Part shown: in pieces, positions 8,956 through 17,433 of the stretch
Position numbering within the stretch: position 1 is the stretch's first letter
Layout of the letters: the number at the start of each line of letters is the position of its first letter
DNA from: Natrarchaeobaculum aegyptiacum
GTDB taxonomy: Archaea; Halobacteriota; Halobacteria; Halobacteriales; Natrialbaceae
DNA length: 64,000 bases
Assembly (NCBI RefSeq): GCF_002156705.1
Contig: NZ_CP019893.1
Location: forward strand, 1,488,001-1,552,000
Direction of reading: 5' to 3'
Notes under the pieces: generated by a model
What the model was told of the DNA's origin: nothing
The model's database searches: none
The model's input: only the letters and a program-made list of their open reading frames with translations
Position numbers and translations under genes: made by a program

Positions 8956-11121
8956 TCACTCGAAGACCAGCTCCACGAGCTTTCGCTGGGCTGCTCGCAA
9001 GTGGTAGTGATACGTCGGCGCCGAGATGTCGAGTGCGTCGGCAAGTGCCTCGCCCGTGCTCTCGCGTGGCCACTCGAAGAAGCCGCTGTAGTGAGCGGCC
9101 TGCAGTGCCTCGAGTTGGCGCTCGGTCAGGCGCTCCTCGAGGTAGGTATCTAGCTGTTCGGCTGAGCGCATCCGAGTGGTCTCACGCTTTGCAACCAGTT
9201 CGGTCTCGGGGAAGACCTCCCGGAGGGCATCGACCAGCGATCGCGTCTCGGCCGACTGTGTAAGCTCGAGGACGAGTCGCGACCCCTCGTCGTCTGCGGT
9301 CGCCGTCTGCAGTCTCGCGTCGTAGGAGCGAAGCACCTCGAGCAATGGAATCGCGGTCATCGTCACCTCGTAGAGGCGCTCGTCGTCCCCGTCGGAGACG
9401 AGCGATACGCCGTCGACGGCCGCTCGCTCGTCGGCGAGACCAGTGAGATCGACCGACGCCGACGTGCTGAGGAAGGCAACGATCCGGTCACCGCGGTCGA
9501 GGACGCCCTCGACGGCGACCGAGCCCGGGACGCGCGCAGCGAGCTGGTTGAGCAACAGGCGCTCGTCGCGACACTCGAGTTCGAGCTGGAGGTGGCCGTC
9601 GGCGAGCATGGCGCGCGTCCGTTCGACCGACCGGAGCGCGTGTCCGATCGTCTCGCCGAGTTCGACGAACACGTCGCGTTCGGCGTCGGCGATCGAATCG
9701 ACGCCGCCGACGTGGACGACGAGGACGCCGTACTGGCGCTCGTCGGTCGACAGCGGAACGCCCGCGACGGTCTGGAAGCCGTGGGTCAGCGCCTCGGACC
9801 GGCGACGCTCCCAGTGGTCGTCCTCGAGGACGTTCCGGACGACCTGGACCCGTTCCGACTCGAGGACGCGGTCGATCAGGCGACGTTCGGGCGCGCCGGG
9901 TTCGCGGACGCGGTCGACGTAGGTCGCGTCGACGCCGGCCCAGGACCGCGGCTCCGGTGGGTCGTCCGCCAGCGTGGCGATCCAGGCGAACCGATAGCGG
10001 TCGGTGTCGGCGAGGCGATCACAGACGATCGACTCGATCTCAGAACGGGTCGACGCCTGCGCGATCCCGTGGTTGATCTCGCGGACGATCTCGTTGATGT
10101 GGTTGAGCCGGGTCAGTTCCTCGTTCTGCCGGGTGAGCGTCCGGTCGTGCTCTCGCAGGAGGAGTTCACGCTCGGCGCGGTCGAGGGCCGCCTCGGCGTT
10201 GGCCGCGAGCACGTGAAACAGCTCGGTCATCAGCTCGTCGAACCTCACCGCGGCGGTGCCGACGACGATCGCGCCGTGGGCCCCGAGCGGAACGACGAGT
10301 TCGCATCGAACGGCGGGCCCGGACCCGGTGATCGACCGGCCATCCGCGACCGTCGCGGATTCACCAGCGGAGAACGCCTCCCAGATTCGACCCTCGCCGC
10401 GCTCGAACCGTCGCGGCGGACCCGCCGCGTCACCGGCGGTCGACGTCGACGCCGCGCGCTCGAGCGCGCCCGTCTCGGGGTCGAACGCGTAGGCCACCGC
10501 GATCGTTGCATCGAGGATCTCGCCAGCGGTCTCGACGGCGTGGCGGTAGATCTCCGTCTTCGTCTCCGCACGCATCAGCCGGCGAGTGACGTCGTGGAGC
10601 GTCTCGACGGTCCGTTCGTATCCCTCTGCAGCATCCGGCGGGCCCGACTGCGCTGACGACGGAACCGGTGGGTGTGTCGGCTGAGACGCGGCCGAAACCG
10701 CAGCCTCGAGCTGATTTGCCAGCAGTGCAAACTGGTCGTACTCTCGAGCGGCGTCGCGGGTACCGGCACCGTCTCCAGCCCCACCCGGACCCATCTCGAG
10801 GTCGAGCACGAGGGTCGCACCGGCCTCGATCGCTCCACCCGAGCGTTCGGACCGGGACTCGCCCCACGTCACGAGGAGGCAGGGCACCGACGGGGCACAC
10901 TCGGCACACCGCTCGGCCAGCACGTTCCCCGGTGGCTCGCCGCGCTCGGCGTCGGCGACGAGACAGTCCACGGCACCGGTCTCGAGTCGGTCGAGGGCCT
11001 CGGTGCCGTCGGTTACGGTGTCGACGGCGAATCCGGAGTGGGCGGTCTCGAGTCGGTCGGCGACGTGGTCGGCGATGGACGGGTCGGGGTCGACGACGAG
11101 GATGGCTATCGAGTCGTGCAT
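8956..11121 (-). CDS. Bat-type (bacterio-opsin activator-like) sensor-regulator with receiver, GAF and HTH domains
   Basis: 721 residues. Order: response-regulator-like receiver (1-115), GAF domain (about 190-320), a short coiled linker, a second GAF (about 350-490), the BAT/GAF-HTH-associated domain (about 500-650) and a C-terminal HTH_10 motif (LTERQLEALQAAHYSGFFEW through YHYHLRAAQRKLVELV). Such haloarchaeal proteins are thought to couple light, redox or oxygen signals to transcription. The receiver has an aspartate at its expected phosphorylation strand (CLVAD), but the late conserved lysine is not evident (TLVLDLE), so it may be phosphorylation-independent. No histidine kinase is adjacent. 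Confidence 0.88.
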   Translation of the reverse strand: MHDSIAILVVDPDPSIADHVADRLETAHSGFAVDTVTDGTEALDRLETGAVDCLVADAERGEPPGNVLAERCAECAPSVPCLLVTWGESRSERSGGAIEAGATLVLDLEMGPGGAGDGAGTRDAAREYDQFALLANQLEAAVSAASQPTHPPVPSSAQSGPPDAAEGYERTVETLHDVTRRLMRAETKTEIYRHAVETAGEILDATIAVAYAFDPETGALERAASTSTAGDAAGPPRRFERGEGRIWEAFSAGESATVADGRSITGSGPAVRCELVVPLGAHGAIVVGTAAVRFDELMTELFHVLAANAEAALDRAERELLLREHDRTLTRQNEELTRLNHINEIVREINHGIAQASTRSEIESIVCDRLADTDRYRFAWIATLADDPPEPRSWAGVDATYVDRVREPGAPERRLIDRVLESERVQVVRNVLEDDHWERRRSEALTHGFQTVAGVPLSTDERQYGVLVVHVGGVDSIADAERDVFVELGETIGHALRSVERTRAMLADGHLQLELECRDERLLLNQLAARVPGSVAVEGVLDRGDRIVAFLSTSASVDLTGLADERAAVDGVSLVSDGDDERLYEVTMTAIPLLEVLRSYDARLQTATADDEGSRLVLELTQSAETRSLVDALREVFPETELVAKRETTRMRSAEQLDTYLEERLTERQLEALQAAHYSGFFEWPRESTGEALADALDISAPTYHYHLRAAQRKLVELVFE

Positions 11122-11198
11122 AGATCGAGGGTGCGGTCTCGGGCGTCGCGGTCGGCGACCGATCGCGACTGGTTATCACCTCATTCAGTCAGGATTAC

Positions 11199-11206
11199 TA
11201 AATAGT
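11199..11206 (-). promoter_or_regulatory. Possible TATA box of the Bat-type regulator
   Basis: On the minus strand an AT-rich CTATTTAG element lies within TACTAACTATTTAGTAATCC, about 80 bases before the ATG at 11121. The surrounding TACTAA...TTAGTA symmetry could also be an operator. Confidence 0.35.
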
Positions 11207-11289
11207 TAGTATCGGGCCAGCACGGTCGCTGTGCAGCGGCGGGTTCGCAGTCGTACCGGTCCGTCGACGTAGCGTCATCCGGACTCGCG

Positions 11290-12306
11290 TTACAGATCAA
11301 TCTCGAGTTCGTGCGCCCTGAGCACGTCTTCGAGGGCAGACTCGGGACGACTCTCGATGTCCTCGTCCGGTTCGATCGGCTCCCGGCCGTCGAAGGTCTC
11401 GTGGACGATGGCGACGCTGTCTGCCAGCACGTCCAGGCCGTAACCGCCCTCGAGGACGAACGCGAGGGCGGCATCGAGGTCGTCGGCGAGCGAGCGCATT
11501 CGATCGGTCATCAGAGCGTAGGCTTCCGTCGAGAGGCGAATCCGGGAGATAGGATCGTGGCGGTGGGCGTCGAACCCCGCACTGATAATCAGCAAGTCGG
11601 GACCGTAGGCCTCGAGTGCGGCCGTGATCGGCCCCTCGACGGCGGCGAGGTAGGCGGCGTCGCTCGTCCCGGCGGGCATCGGGAGGTTCATCGTCGTCCC
11701 CTCGCCCGCCCCCTCACCGGTCTCGTCGACGGCTCCGGTCCCCGGGTAGAGGCCACGTTCGTGGATCGAGACGAAGAAGACGTCATCCCGGTCGTAGAAG
11801 ATATCCTGCGTGCCGTTGCCGTGGTGGACGTCCCAGTCGAAGATGGCGACCCGGTCGACGTCCTCGCGGTCTAACGCCTGCTGGGCGGCGACGGCGACGT
11901 TGTTCGCGAAGCAAAAGCCCATCGCGTCGTCGGGAACGGCGTGGTGGCCCGGCGGCCGACCGATCGAAAACGGCGTGTCGCGTCCCGTCGCCCCCTCGAG
12001 CGCTTCCTCGATCGCCCAGCAGGCGAGGCCGGCACTCTGACAGACGGCGTCCCAGGTCTCTTCGACGGCGACGGTGTCCGGGTCCCAGTTACCTCCGCCG
12101 TCGGCGCAGAACTCCTCGACGGACTCGACGTACTCGCGGTCGTGAACTCTCGAGATCTCCCCCACCCCCACCGGGTCGGCCTCGACGTAGGACACGCCGT
12201 GTTTGGTCTTCAGGCGCTCCCGGATGGCCCGCAACCGGTCCGGTGCCTCCGGGTGGCGCGGACCGGGGTCGTGTGCGAGACAGGTCTCGCTGTAGCCAAA
12301 CTGCAT
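11290..12306 (-). CDS. Histone deacetylase family protein
   Basis: 338 residues from the ATG at 12306, giving the classic start MQFGYSETCLAHDPGPRHPE. Zinc-dependent class II-like deacetylase with all family motifs: RPPGHHA (catalytic His pair), FDWDVHHGNGTQDIF (zinc ligands Asp and His), SIHERGLYPGTG, and ISAGFDAHRHDP. It would remove acetyl groups from lysines or polyamines. It sits only 7 bases downstream of the doublet histone gene on the same strand, almost surely cotranscribed, which makes the histone an obvious candidate substrate, though this is inference. Confidence 0.93.
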   Translation of the reverse strand: MQFGYSETCLAHDPGPRHPEAPDRLRAIRERLKTKHGVSYVEADPVGVGEISRVHDREYVESVEEFCADGGGNWDPDTVAVEETWDAVCQSAGLACWAIEEALEGATGRDTPFSIGRPPGHHAVPDDAMGFCFANNVAVAAQQALDREDVDRVAIFDWDVHHGNGTQDIFYDRDDVFFVSIHERGLYPGTGAVDETGEGAGEGTTMNLPMPAGTSDAAYLAAVEGPITAALEAYGPDLLIISAGFDAHRHDPISRIRLSTEAYALMTDRMRSLADDLDAALAFVLEGGYGLDVLADSVAIVHETFDGREPIEPDEDIESRPESALEDVLRAHELEIDL

Positions 12307-12313
12307 CTCACTC

Positions 12314-12745
12314 TCACTCGAACAGCGAGAAGTACGTCTCGATGTCGTCGTCGGTGATGGTTCGACGATCGGCGTGGCGGGCGAGGATCGCTGCCGCCCC
12401 GGCGACGTTGTCCGCATAGTCCTCAAGGATGTCGGCGAGGGCGATGCGGGCGTCCATCGAGACGCGGTATCGGTCGTCGATCTCGATCCTGGCGATGCGG
12501 TCGACCGGTGCGACTGGCAACTCGAGGTCGTCCTTATCGACGACCTGTTCGACGCCGAAGTCCGCGGCCATCAGCGTCTTGCGCCCGTCCGCAGTCGCGC
12601 GTTCTGCGGCGTCGACCGCCAGCTCGCTCCCGTGTTCCTGGATCCGCGTCGCGAGTTCCCTCGACGCATCGGCGCTCACCCGAAGATCGCCCGCGTTCCG
12701 GCGGATGATCGTATCGACCGGGGCGAACGGGAGTTCGACGTTCAT
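12314..12745 (-). CDS. Haloarchaeal doublet histone
   Basis: 143 residues made of two fused histone folds, about 1-68 and 73-143. Each opens with LPxAPVDxI (LPFAPVDTIIRR, LPVAPVDRIARI), has a long central helix, and closes with the T-x-x-D pattern (KTLMAADF, RTITDDDI). The protein is acidic, as in other haloarchaea, so nucleosome-like DNA wrapping may be weak. First gene of a two-gene unit with the histone deacetylase. The start is unambiguous: MNVELPFAP. Confidence 0.95.
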   Translation of the reverse strand: MNVELPFAPVDTIIRRNAGDLRVSADASRELATRIQEHGSELAVDAAERATADGRKTLMAADFGVEQVVDKDDLELPVAPVDRIARIEIDDRYRVSMDARIALADILEDYADNVAGAAAILARHADRRTITDDDIETYFSLFE

Positions 12746-12881
12746 ATCATGATAGGCGAAGCTAACTCCCTTAACGCTTTTCCTAGGCGCTCGATGAGGT
12801 TTCTCGCGGCATCTGAGGAACGGATCCGTTCAACTCGTCGAGACGTTCACACGAAACCGATACTGATGGGTGGCCCGTCGA

Positions 12882-14354
12882 TCAGAACACGTCCGTCGCC
12901 TCGAGTCGCCCGTCCCGGACGACGCCGCGGGCGGTGACCTCCTCGCCGAGCCCGACGTCGGCGCTCGTCACGACCGTCATCGTCGTCTCGCCGTCGTCGA
13001 GAACGACCGGATCACCGGCCTGAACGACGACGCCCGTGAACTCGAGTTCGTCGCCCTCGTCGGGGTCGTCGAGCGTCGCTGCATCGGCGGCGTCGGTCTC
13101 CGGCTGGGCGCTCGAGGTCGCATCGGTGTCGGCTCCCGCGTCGTCGGCCGCACTCGAGCCCTCGCCTTCCTCGTCTCCGAACGCCGAGAGCCCGGTCGAC
13201 TGGCCGTCGTCGGCACCCGCGTCACCGTCGGTACCAGTGCCGGATCCGCCGTCGGAATCGAGCACCGTGATCGTCGACTGCCAGCCCGCAGACGCCTCGA
13301 GGTCGTCCTGCCAGCCGTCCTGGATCTCGACGTCGCCGAGGGCGACCTCGTCGCCCGGCCCGAGGTCGGCGTCGGCTTTCTCACCCCACAGCGCGACGCG
13401 AATGTCGCCCGTCGCGTCCTGCACGCGGACGTTTCGAACCTGCCCTTCCGAGCCGTCGTCGCGGTCGAACGTGCGCTTGGGATCGGCCGAGCGAACGACG
13501 CCCGCGAGGTCGACCGTCTGGCCGATCTCGAGTGCCTCGATCGGCGTGCTCTCGGGGACGTACTCGACGTCAGCCTCGACTTCCTCGACCGTCCCGCGGT
13601 TGCCAACGTGCAACTCGAGGTTGCCGTCGCGTTCCCTGACGTAGCCGTCGACGACCTCGACGGTCGTGCTGGGCTCGAGTTCCTCGGCGAGGTCGGCCCG
13701 TTCGTCCCAGAGGGTCACGCGAACGCGTCCAGTATCGTCGCCGAGGGTGAGGTTCGCGACCTTCCCCTCGGAGCCGTCGTCCCGGTCGAACGTCCGGACA
13801 CTGTCGGTGTCGAGGACGACGCCCACGAGGTTCACGTTCGAGAGACCGAGCGAGAGGTCCTCGACGCGGTGGGTGTCCGAGACGGTGACGTCGATCTCGG
13901 TCTCGTCGTCCGGTTCGACGTCGTCGACGCTGACCTCGACGCCCGAGAAGCCCTCCTTCGGCCGGCCCGCGATCTTCAGCACCTGTCCTTCCTCGAGTTC
14001 GGAAACGGCGGCCTCGGCGTGTTCGTCCCAGAAGGCCGCCCGGATGGAACCGGTCTCGTCTGCGACCTCGACGTTGACCACGCGGCCGTCCTCGTCGTCG
14101 CCGTCGCGTTCGAAGGTTCGCAACTCGCCGATCGAGACCACCTTGGCGACGAACTTCGCCTCTTCCATCCCCGGCTCGACGTCGGCGACCCCACCGACCT
14201 CGCTCTCGCCGATCTCGTGAGCGACGAGCATCGCTGCCGTCTCCTCGTCCGCGAGTCCACCCATCTGCTCGACTTTCGCCTCGACGGCCTCGCGAAACTC
14301 CTCGAGGGAGACGTCAGCCTCGAGGTCCTCGTAGACACCCTCGATGTCGCTCAT
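12882..14354 (-). CDS. rpa: Replication protein A, multi-OB-fold single-stranded DNA-binding protein
   Basis: 490 residues. A helical N-terminus (about 1-60, MSDIEGVYEDLEADVSLEEF) precedes three tandem OB folds, recognisable by repeated RTFDRDDGSEGxVxN segments followed by VTLWDExA or VALWGEKA (approx. 65-165, 175-275, 290-385). An acidic, disordered Ser/Thr/Asp-rich linker (about 390-430) leads to a short OB-like C-terminal piece. Coats ssDNA in replication and repair. The frame is open upstream, but the ATG at 14354 fits the family. Haloarchaea have several RPAs; this is the long single-gene type without an adjacent RPA-associated protein. Confidence 0.9.
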   Translation of the reverse strand: MSDIEGVYEDLEADVSLEEFREAVEAKVEQMGGLADEETAAMLVAHEIGESEVGGVADVEPGMEEAKFVAKVVSIGELRTFERDGDDEDGRVVNVEVADETGSIRAAFWDEHAEAAVSELEEGQVLKIAGRPKEGFSGVEVSVDDVEPDDETEIDVTVSDTHRVEDLSLGLSNVNLVGVVLDTDSVRTFDRDDGSEGKVANLTLGDDTGRVRVTLWDERADLAEELEPSTTVEVVDGYVRERDGNLELHVGNRGTVEEVEADVEYVPESTPIEALEIGQTVDLAGVVRSADPKRTFDRDDGSEGQVRNVRVQDATGDIRVALWGEKADADLGPGDEVALGDVEIQDGWQDDLEASAGWQSTITVLDSDGGSGTGTDGDAGADDGQSTGLSAFGDEEGEGSSAADDAGADTDATSSAQPETDAADAATLDDPDEGDELEFTGVVVQAGDPVVLDDGETTMTVVTSADVGLGEEVTARGVVRDGRLEATDVF

Positions 14355-14589
14355 ACTATCCTCGAGCATGCATAGCCCGCGCATAAGCGTTGTCCATTCG
14401 GCGTCCGTTCGCGCGAGACGACAGGGCTCGAGGGCCATCCGAAACGGCGACGATCGGGTCCATACGGCCGTTCGCCGCGCCTTCCTATTTCAACCCCTCG
14501 CCTCGGCAGCGACGATCGCTGTCGGGCGTCACAGGCGCGGCGCTCGAGGCGTGCCAGCCGTCGGCACGCCCGCCACCCTTTCGAAAGGG

Positions 14590-14599
14590 CTTTAATACT
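14590..14599 (+). promoter_or_regulatory. TATA box of tRNA-Arg
   Basis: CTTTAATACT centred about 26 bases before the mature tRNA 5' end at 14621, the classic archaeal spacing. Confidence 0.65.
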
Positions 14600-14620
14600 C
14601 AGCCGGCTACGAGTAGATGA

Positions 14621-14693
14621 GTCCTGATAGGGTAGTGGACTATCCTCTTGGCTTGCGGAGCCAGGGACCGGAGTTCAAATCTCCGTCAGGACG
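14621..14693 (+). tRNA. tRNA-Arg (anticodon GCG)
   Basis: 73 nt, no intron, no encoded CCA. Acceptor stem GTCCTGA pairs perfectly with TCAGGAC and is followed by G73. The anticodon arm TTGGC-TTGCGGA-GCCAG gives anticodon GCG, with T33 and G37 in the right places, reading CGC/CGU. The T arm CGGAG-TTCAAAT-CTCCG is perfect. Its T arm and acceptor end are repeated downstream (separate entries), a sign of past integration or segmental duplication. Confidence 0.93.
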
Positions 14694-14798
14694 CTCACTC
14701 TTTGCGAGTGCTTCACGTTGTTCAGCACTCGCTGCATCGTTCGGTCCTGACGTGCCCAACGCTCGCTCGCGCTCGCGTTGGACTCCGTCAGGACGTTT
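14673..14798 (+). repeat. Repeat unit copy A overlapping the tRNA-Arg 3' end
   Basis: About 126 bases beginning inside the tRNA T loop and running through the acceptor end into noncoding DNA. The same block recurs 246 bases later (14919-15043) with one base deleted. Each block contains the tRNA-like string TCCGTCAGGACG twice (at its start and end) plus an inverted copy CGGTCCTGACG in the middle, so it can fold into hairpins. Confidence 0.85.
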
Positions 14799-14799
14799 T

Positions 14800-14862
14800 C
14801 GGAGCACTACGCGACGAGCGCAGCGAGGAGTCTGTGCTCCGAGAACTCCCCGGAGATTTGAA
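14800..14862. repeat. Hairpin and inverted tRNA T-arm fragment
   Basis: CGGAGCAC (14800-14807) pairs with GTGCTCCG (14834-14841). Directly after, CCGGAGATTTGAAC (14849-14862) is the reverse complement of a T-arm string GTTCAAATCTCCGG, so tRNA 3'-end sequence occurs here in both orientations. Confidence 0.7.
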
Positions 14863-14918
14863 CACGAGAGTCGCAGCCCGCGCAGGGCCGAAGGCCCGAG
14901 CAGGAACGTCTCTCACCT

Positions 14919-15043
14919 GTTCAAATCTCCGTCAGGACGCTCACTCTTTGCGAGTGCTTCACGTTGTTCAGCACCGCTGCATCGTTCGGTCCTGACGTGC
15001 CCAACGCTCGCTCGCGCTCGCGTTGGACTCCGTCAGGACGTTT
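14919..15043 (+). repeat. Repeat unit copy B, duplicated tRNA-Arg 3' end
   Basis: Direct copy of 14673-14798: GTTCAAATCTCCGTCAGGAC reproduces the tRNA T loop to acceptor end, followed by the same flank. It is not a tRNA because the 5' half is missing. Its position suggests an att-like remnant downstream of the tRNA gene. After it, 15044-15180 resembles a diverged second copy of 14799-14918 (GTAGTGAGCGG, CTCCCCGGAG). Confidence 0.85.
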
Positions 15044-15300
15044 CTCTGCAACACAATACCGCGAACGTAGTGAGCGGTCTGTACTGCAGGAAACTCCCCG
15101 GAGCGACACTGGAAATCCCACGTACCAGTGCCGGAACGAGACCCCGAAGGAGACACACGTCCGGCCAGTTCGTCGTACTGTCTGAGTAACGTCGTAGTTG
15201 GCGCATACTGTTGTTGCTGGCAGTATGTCCGGGCTACTGACCGCAATTAATATACTTTGGAACAATGATGATGGGTGGAGTCGCCGTATCGTGAAGCACA
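15044..15300. other. Intergenic stretch before the 51-residue zinc protein
   Basis: The first part belongs to the diverged repeat tail. Around 15244-15256 an AT-rich AATTAATATACT is a possible TATA box for the following gene, leaving a leader of about 20-25 bases. No gene seen. Confidence 0.45.
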
Positions 15301-15456
15301 ATGAGCACTCACGAAAGCGGGACCGAGAAAACCGTCGCCGTCTGTCCGGAGTGTGGCGAGATGTACGTCGCCCACGCCCAGCCGAACGGGACGATTCGCC
15401 CCCTCGGCGTGACCGAATGTAGCTGCGGCGAAACAGACCTGCAACCGATACGATAA
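15301..15456 (+). CDS. 51-residue zinc-ribbon-like small protein
   Basis: Short gene with two cysteine pairs, CPEC (residues 15-18) and CSC (40-42), spaced as in a single zinc ribbon or rubredoxin-like knuckle. The product starts MSTHESGTEKTVAVCPECGE and ends in IR. Function not known; haloarchaea have many such micro-zinc proteins. A plausible promoter lies about 50 bases upstream, and the next small gene follows after 19 bases, so the two may form a unit. Confidence 0.65.
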   Translation: MSTHESGTEKTVAVCPECGEMYVAHAQPNGTIRPLGVTECSCGETDLQPIR

Positions 15457-15475
15457 CGACACGGGTTCGATACCG

Positions 15476-15697
15476 ATGTACGCCCCCGACGTCGATCCGA
15501 TGGATCCACGCGTACTGGAACGAAACTACGACTATGCGCAGCGAAACGTCCGCCTCCTCTCGAGGTGGTACGACCGCGAGATCGACGAGATGGTCGAACT
15601 GCTGGCGCGACACGGGATCGAACTCTCGAGAAACGACCGATTGCAGTTCGGGTTGTTCTATCAGGCGATCCGGGAGTCATCCGACCGACTCGAGTGA
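15476..15697 (+). CDS. Small hypothetical protein
   Basis: 73 residues, not recognised. Composition is acidic and amphipathic: MYAPDVDPMDPRVLERNYDY, then two predicted helices (NVRLLSRWYDREIDEMVELL and DRLQFGLFYQAIRESSDRLE). No cysteines or membrane segment. The 19-base gap from the small zinc protein suggests cotranscription. It ends 57 bases before the 3' end of the convergent RNase P RNA. Confidence 0.55.
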   Translation: MYAPDVDPMDPRVLERNYDYAQRNVRLLSRWYDREIDEMVELLARHGIELSRNDRLQFGLFYQAIRESSDRLE

Positions 15698-15754
15698 CGG
15701 CGCGAGAGCGGAACGCAGCGTCGCCTCGAGTGTGGCCACTCGAGTACGAAAAGC

Positions 15755-16209
15755 GGGTGAGAGGAGTAAGCCCCCTTCTGTTCGTCCCGGCATTCGGCTG
15801 AGCGTCCGCGCCGTCCGCGGCCTCGATGCGGCCGCGGGGCGTTCGGGCTACCACGGTGCGGACTTGCACCGGTGAGGGTTCGCCGTTCCATCGATCCTCG
15901 GCCGTCAGTCCACAGTCGACCGTGTCGGACACGGTCTGCGGTTTCGAACCGCGAGTTTCGACTGCGGGCCCGTCAGCGGGTTCACTCCCCTTCCTTGCGG
16001 TCGGGTTCGCGCGCATCATCGGTCGGGCCGAGACGTGTCGTTTCTGTTCCAGAGCCAGTGGTCTCCCACTCCGGACTTGCGTCCGGTCACCTGCCCGAAC
16101 AGGTGGGGGGACTTTCCTCGCGTGCGTGGGACGACTCGAAGAGTCGGCCCACGCTGAACGAGCGCGTCGTCACCGACACACTCGCCGCGGCGGCCAGGCT
16201 CTCTCTCCC
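15755..16209 (-). ncRNA. rnpB: RNase P RNA
   Basis: About 455 nt. On the minus strand the near-universal CR-I/P4 string GAGGAAAGTCCCCCCAC is present (plus coordinates about 16103-16119), with the partner CR-V ACAGAAGGGGGCTTAC (15766-15781) near the 3' end; GGTGCAAGTCCGCACC and ACAGAA motifs also fit. The ends were set by helix P1: GGGAGAGAG (16201-16209) pairs with CUCUCACCC (15755-15763) with one mismatch. This is the catalytic RNA that trims tRNA 5' leaders. A U-rich stretch follows the 3' end. Confidence 0.92.
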
Positions 16210-16231
16210 AGCCGAAGTAGGTGCTGGCCGC

Positions 16232-16239
16232 GAATAAGT
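16232..16239 (-). promoter_or_regulatory. TATA-like element of rnpB
   Basis: ACTTATTC on the minus strand, about 26 bases before the deduced RNA 5' end. Confidence 0.45.
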
Positions 16240-16369
16240 CACTCGGTCGGCTGGCTCGCGGCGAGTGGCCGCGTCGCTCAGAAGCATAAACCAACACCCG
16301 AAGTATGTAGGTACTCGCGGCTCGAGTCAATGGAAGCGTTTTAGGAGCGGTATTCCCATGTACACCTGT

Positions 16370-16969
16370 ATGTCCCAGCGACAGGGCGTCGACCTCTCTT
16401 ACGAGGACGGTGCGCGGGCGGTCGAACTCGCGCGCGAAGCCGTCGAATCCTACGTACAACACGGGCAACGAGAACAGCCGGGCAGCATGCGCGAAGCCTT
16501 CTACGAGCGAACGGGGGCGTTCGTTCGACTCGAGTCTACGCGCGGCCGCGGAAGCCTGCGGGGCTGTGCCGGCGGCTATCGATCGGGTGAGCAACTCGGG
16601 CACGTGATCGTCGACTCGGCGATCGAGGCCGCGAGCGAGAACTCCTGTGGGTCGGAAGTGACACCCTCGGAGCTGCCGAACCTGACCGTCTCGGTCTGTG
16701 CCGTCCGGAACGTCGTCCTGACGGACGATCCGCTGGCGGATCTCGAACTCGGTACCCACGGCGTCGCAATCGACGCCGGCGAGGGCGGCTGGCTCTACCC
16801 GACAGTGCCGGTCGAAAACGGCTGGACGGAACGGGAGTACCTCGACCGGACGTGCCGGAAGGCGAAACTCGCGCCGGGGGCGTGGGAGGACGACGACGTG
16901 ATCGTGACGCTGTTCGAAGGGCAGGTCTTCCGCGAGCGCGAGGCCGACGGCAGCGTCGAGCAGGTCTGA
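16370..16969 (+). CDS. AMMECR1 family protein
   Basis: 199 residues from ATG 16370; ATG 16358 adds only MYTC. The AMMECR1 core is clear: RTGAFVRLESTRGRGSLRGC, the LRGCAGG hallmark, then SELPNLTVSVCAVRN and the GVAIDAGEGGWLYPTVPVENGW segment and C-terminal LFEGQVF. The fold is ancient and found in all archaea; a role linked to radical-SAM partners is proposed in the literature but is not shown here. It reads divergently from rnpB. Confidence 0.88.
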   Translation: MSQRQGVDLSYEDGARAVELAREAVESYVQHGQREQPGSMREAFYERTGAFVRLESTRGRGSLRGCAGGYRSGEQLGHVIVDSAIEAASENSCGSEVTPSELPNLTVSVCAVRNVVLTDDPLADLELGTHGVAIDAGEGGWLYPTVPVENGWTEREYLDRTCRKAKLAPGAWEDDDVIVTLFEGQVFREREADGSVEQV

Positions 16970-17068
16970 ACTCGAGCGACGAGAGTGTTCTCGTAGGGGT
17001 GGCGGTCACCGTGCCAGCAGAGACCTCACTGCGTCTCGCTGCGGATTCGCTCGCCGGGCAATCGTCGG

Positions 17069-17332
17069 TCAGTCTTCGCTCAGCGACTCGAGCGTCGTCT
17101 CGATCAGGACGGTCGTCGCCTCGAACCAGAGCTGGAGAGCGATCCACAGCGCCACGGCAGCGACGACGAGAGCCGCGACGAGCACGCTGTCGGGCCCCAC
17201 AAGCGACGAGAGGAGACTCGAGAGGACCGACCACGCGTACAGCGAGCCGATAGCGAGGACGACGAGGCGAAGGCCGAGCCAGTTCGCGAGTTCGACCCCC
17301 GACGTCGTCGGGTTCGGGCGAAGTGCAGCCAT
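17069..17332 (-). CDS. Small two-helix membrane protein
   Basis: 87 residues starting MAALRPNPTTSGVELANWLG; a longer open frame upstream has an implausible arginine-rich lead. Two hydrophobic segments (about 20-43 and 48-70) are followed by an acidic tail. Function unknown. Ends about 100 bases before the convergent end of the AMMECR1 gene; starts close to the 3' end of the nicotinate phosphoribosyltransferase gene. Confidence 0.6.
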   Translation of the reverse strand: MAALRPNPTTSGVELANWLGLRLVVLAIGSLYAWSVLSSLLSSLVGPDSVLVAALVVAAVALWIALQLWFEATTVLIETTLESLSED

Positions 17333-17433
17333 GCGTAGAAGTAATTGTGGAGCGTGATTATCGTTCTGGAAATATCGATCACTGACTCGAGCCGATGTGA
17401 CCGTGTGTGTACTGGCAACGTGGCGAAGACGGC

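Noticed and set aside
12870-14375. Long plus-strand open frame of 501 codons
   Set aside because: Exact antisense of the RPA gene; its product is rich in Val/Arg/Gly with no domain, a common artefact of high-GC acidic genes.
15309-16019. Minus-strand frame of 236 codons
   Set aside because: Lies on RNase P RNA and neighbouring DNA; the RNA structure explains the conservation.
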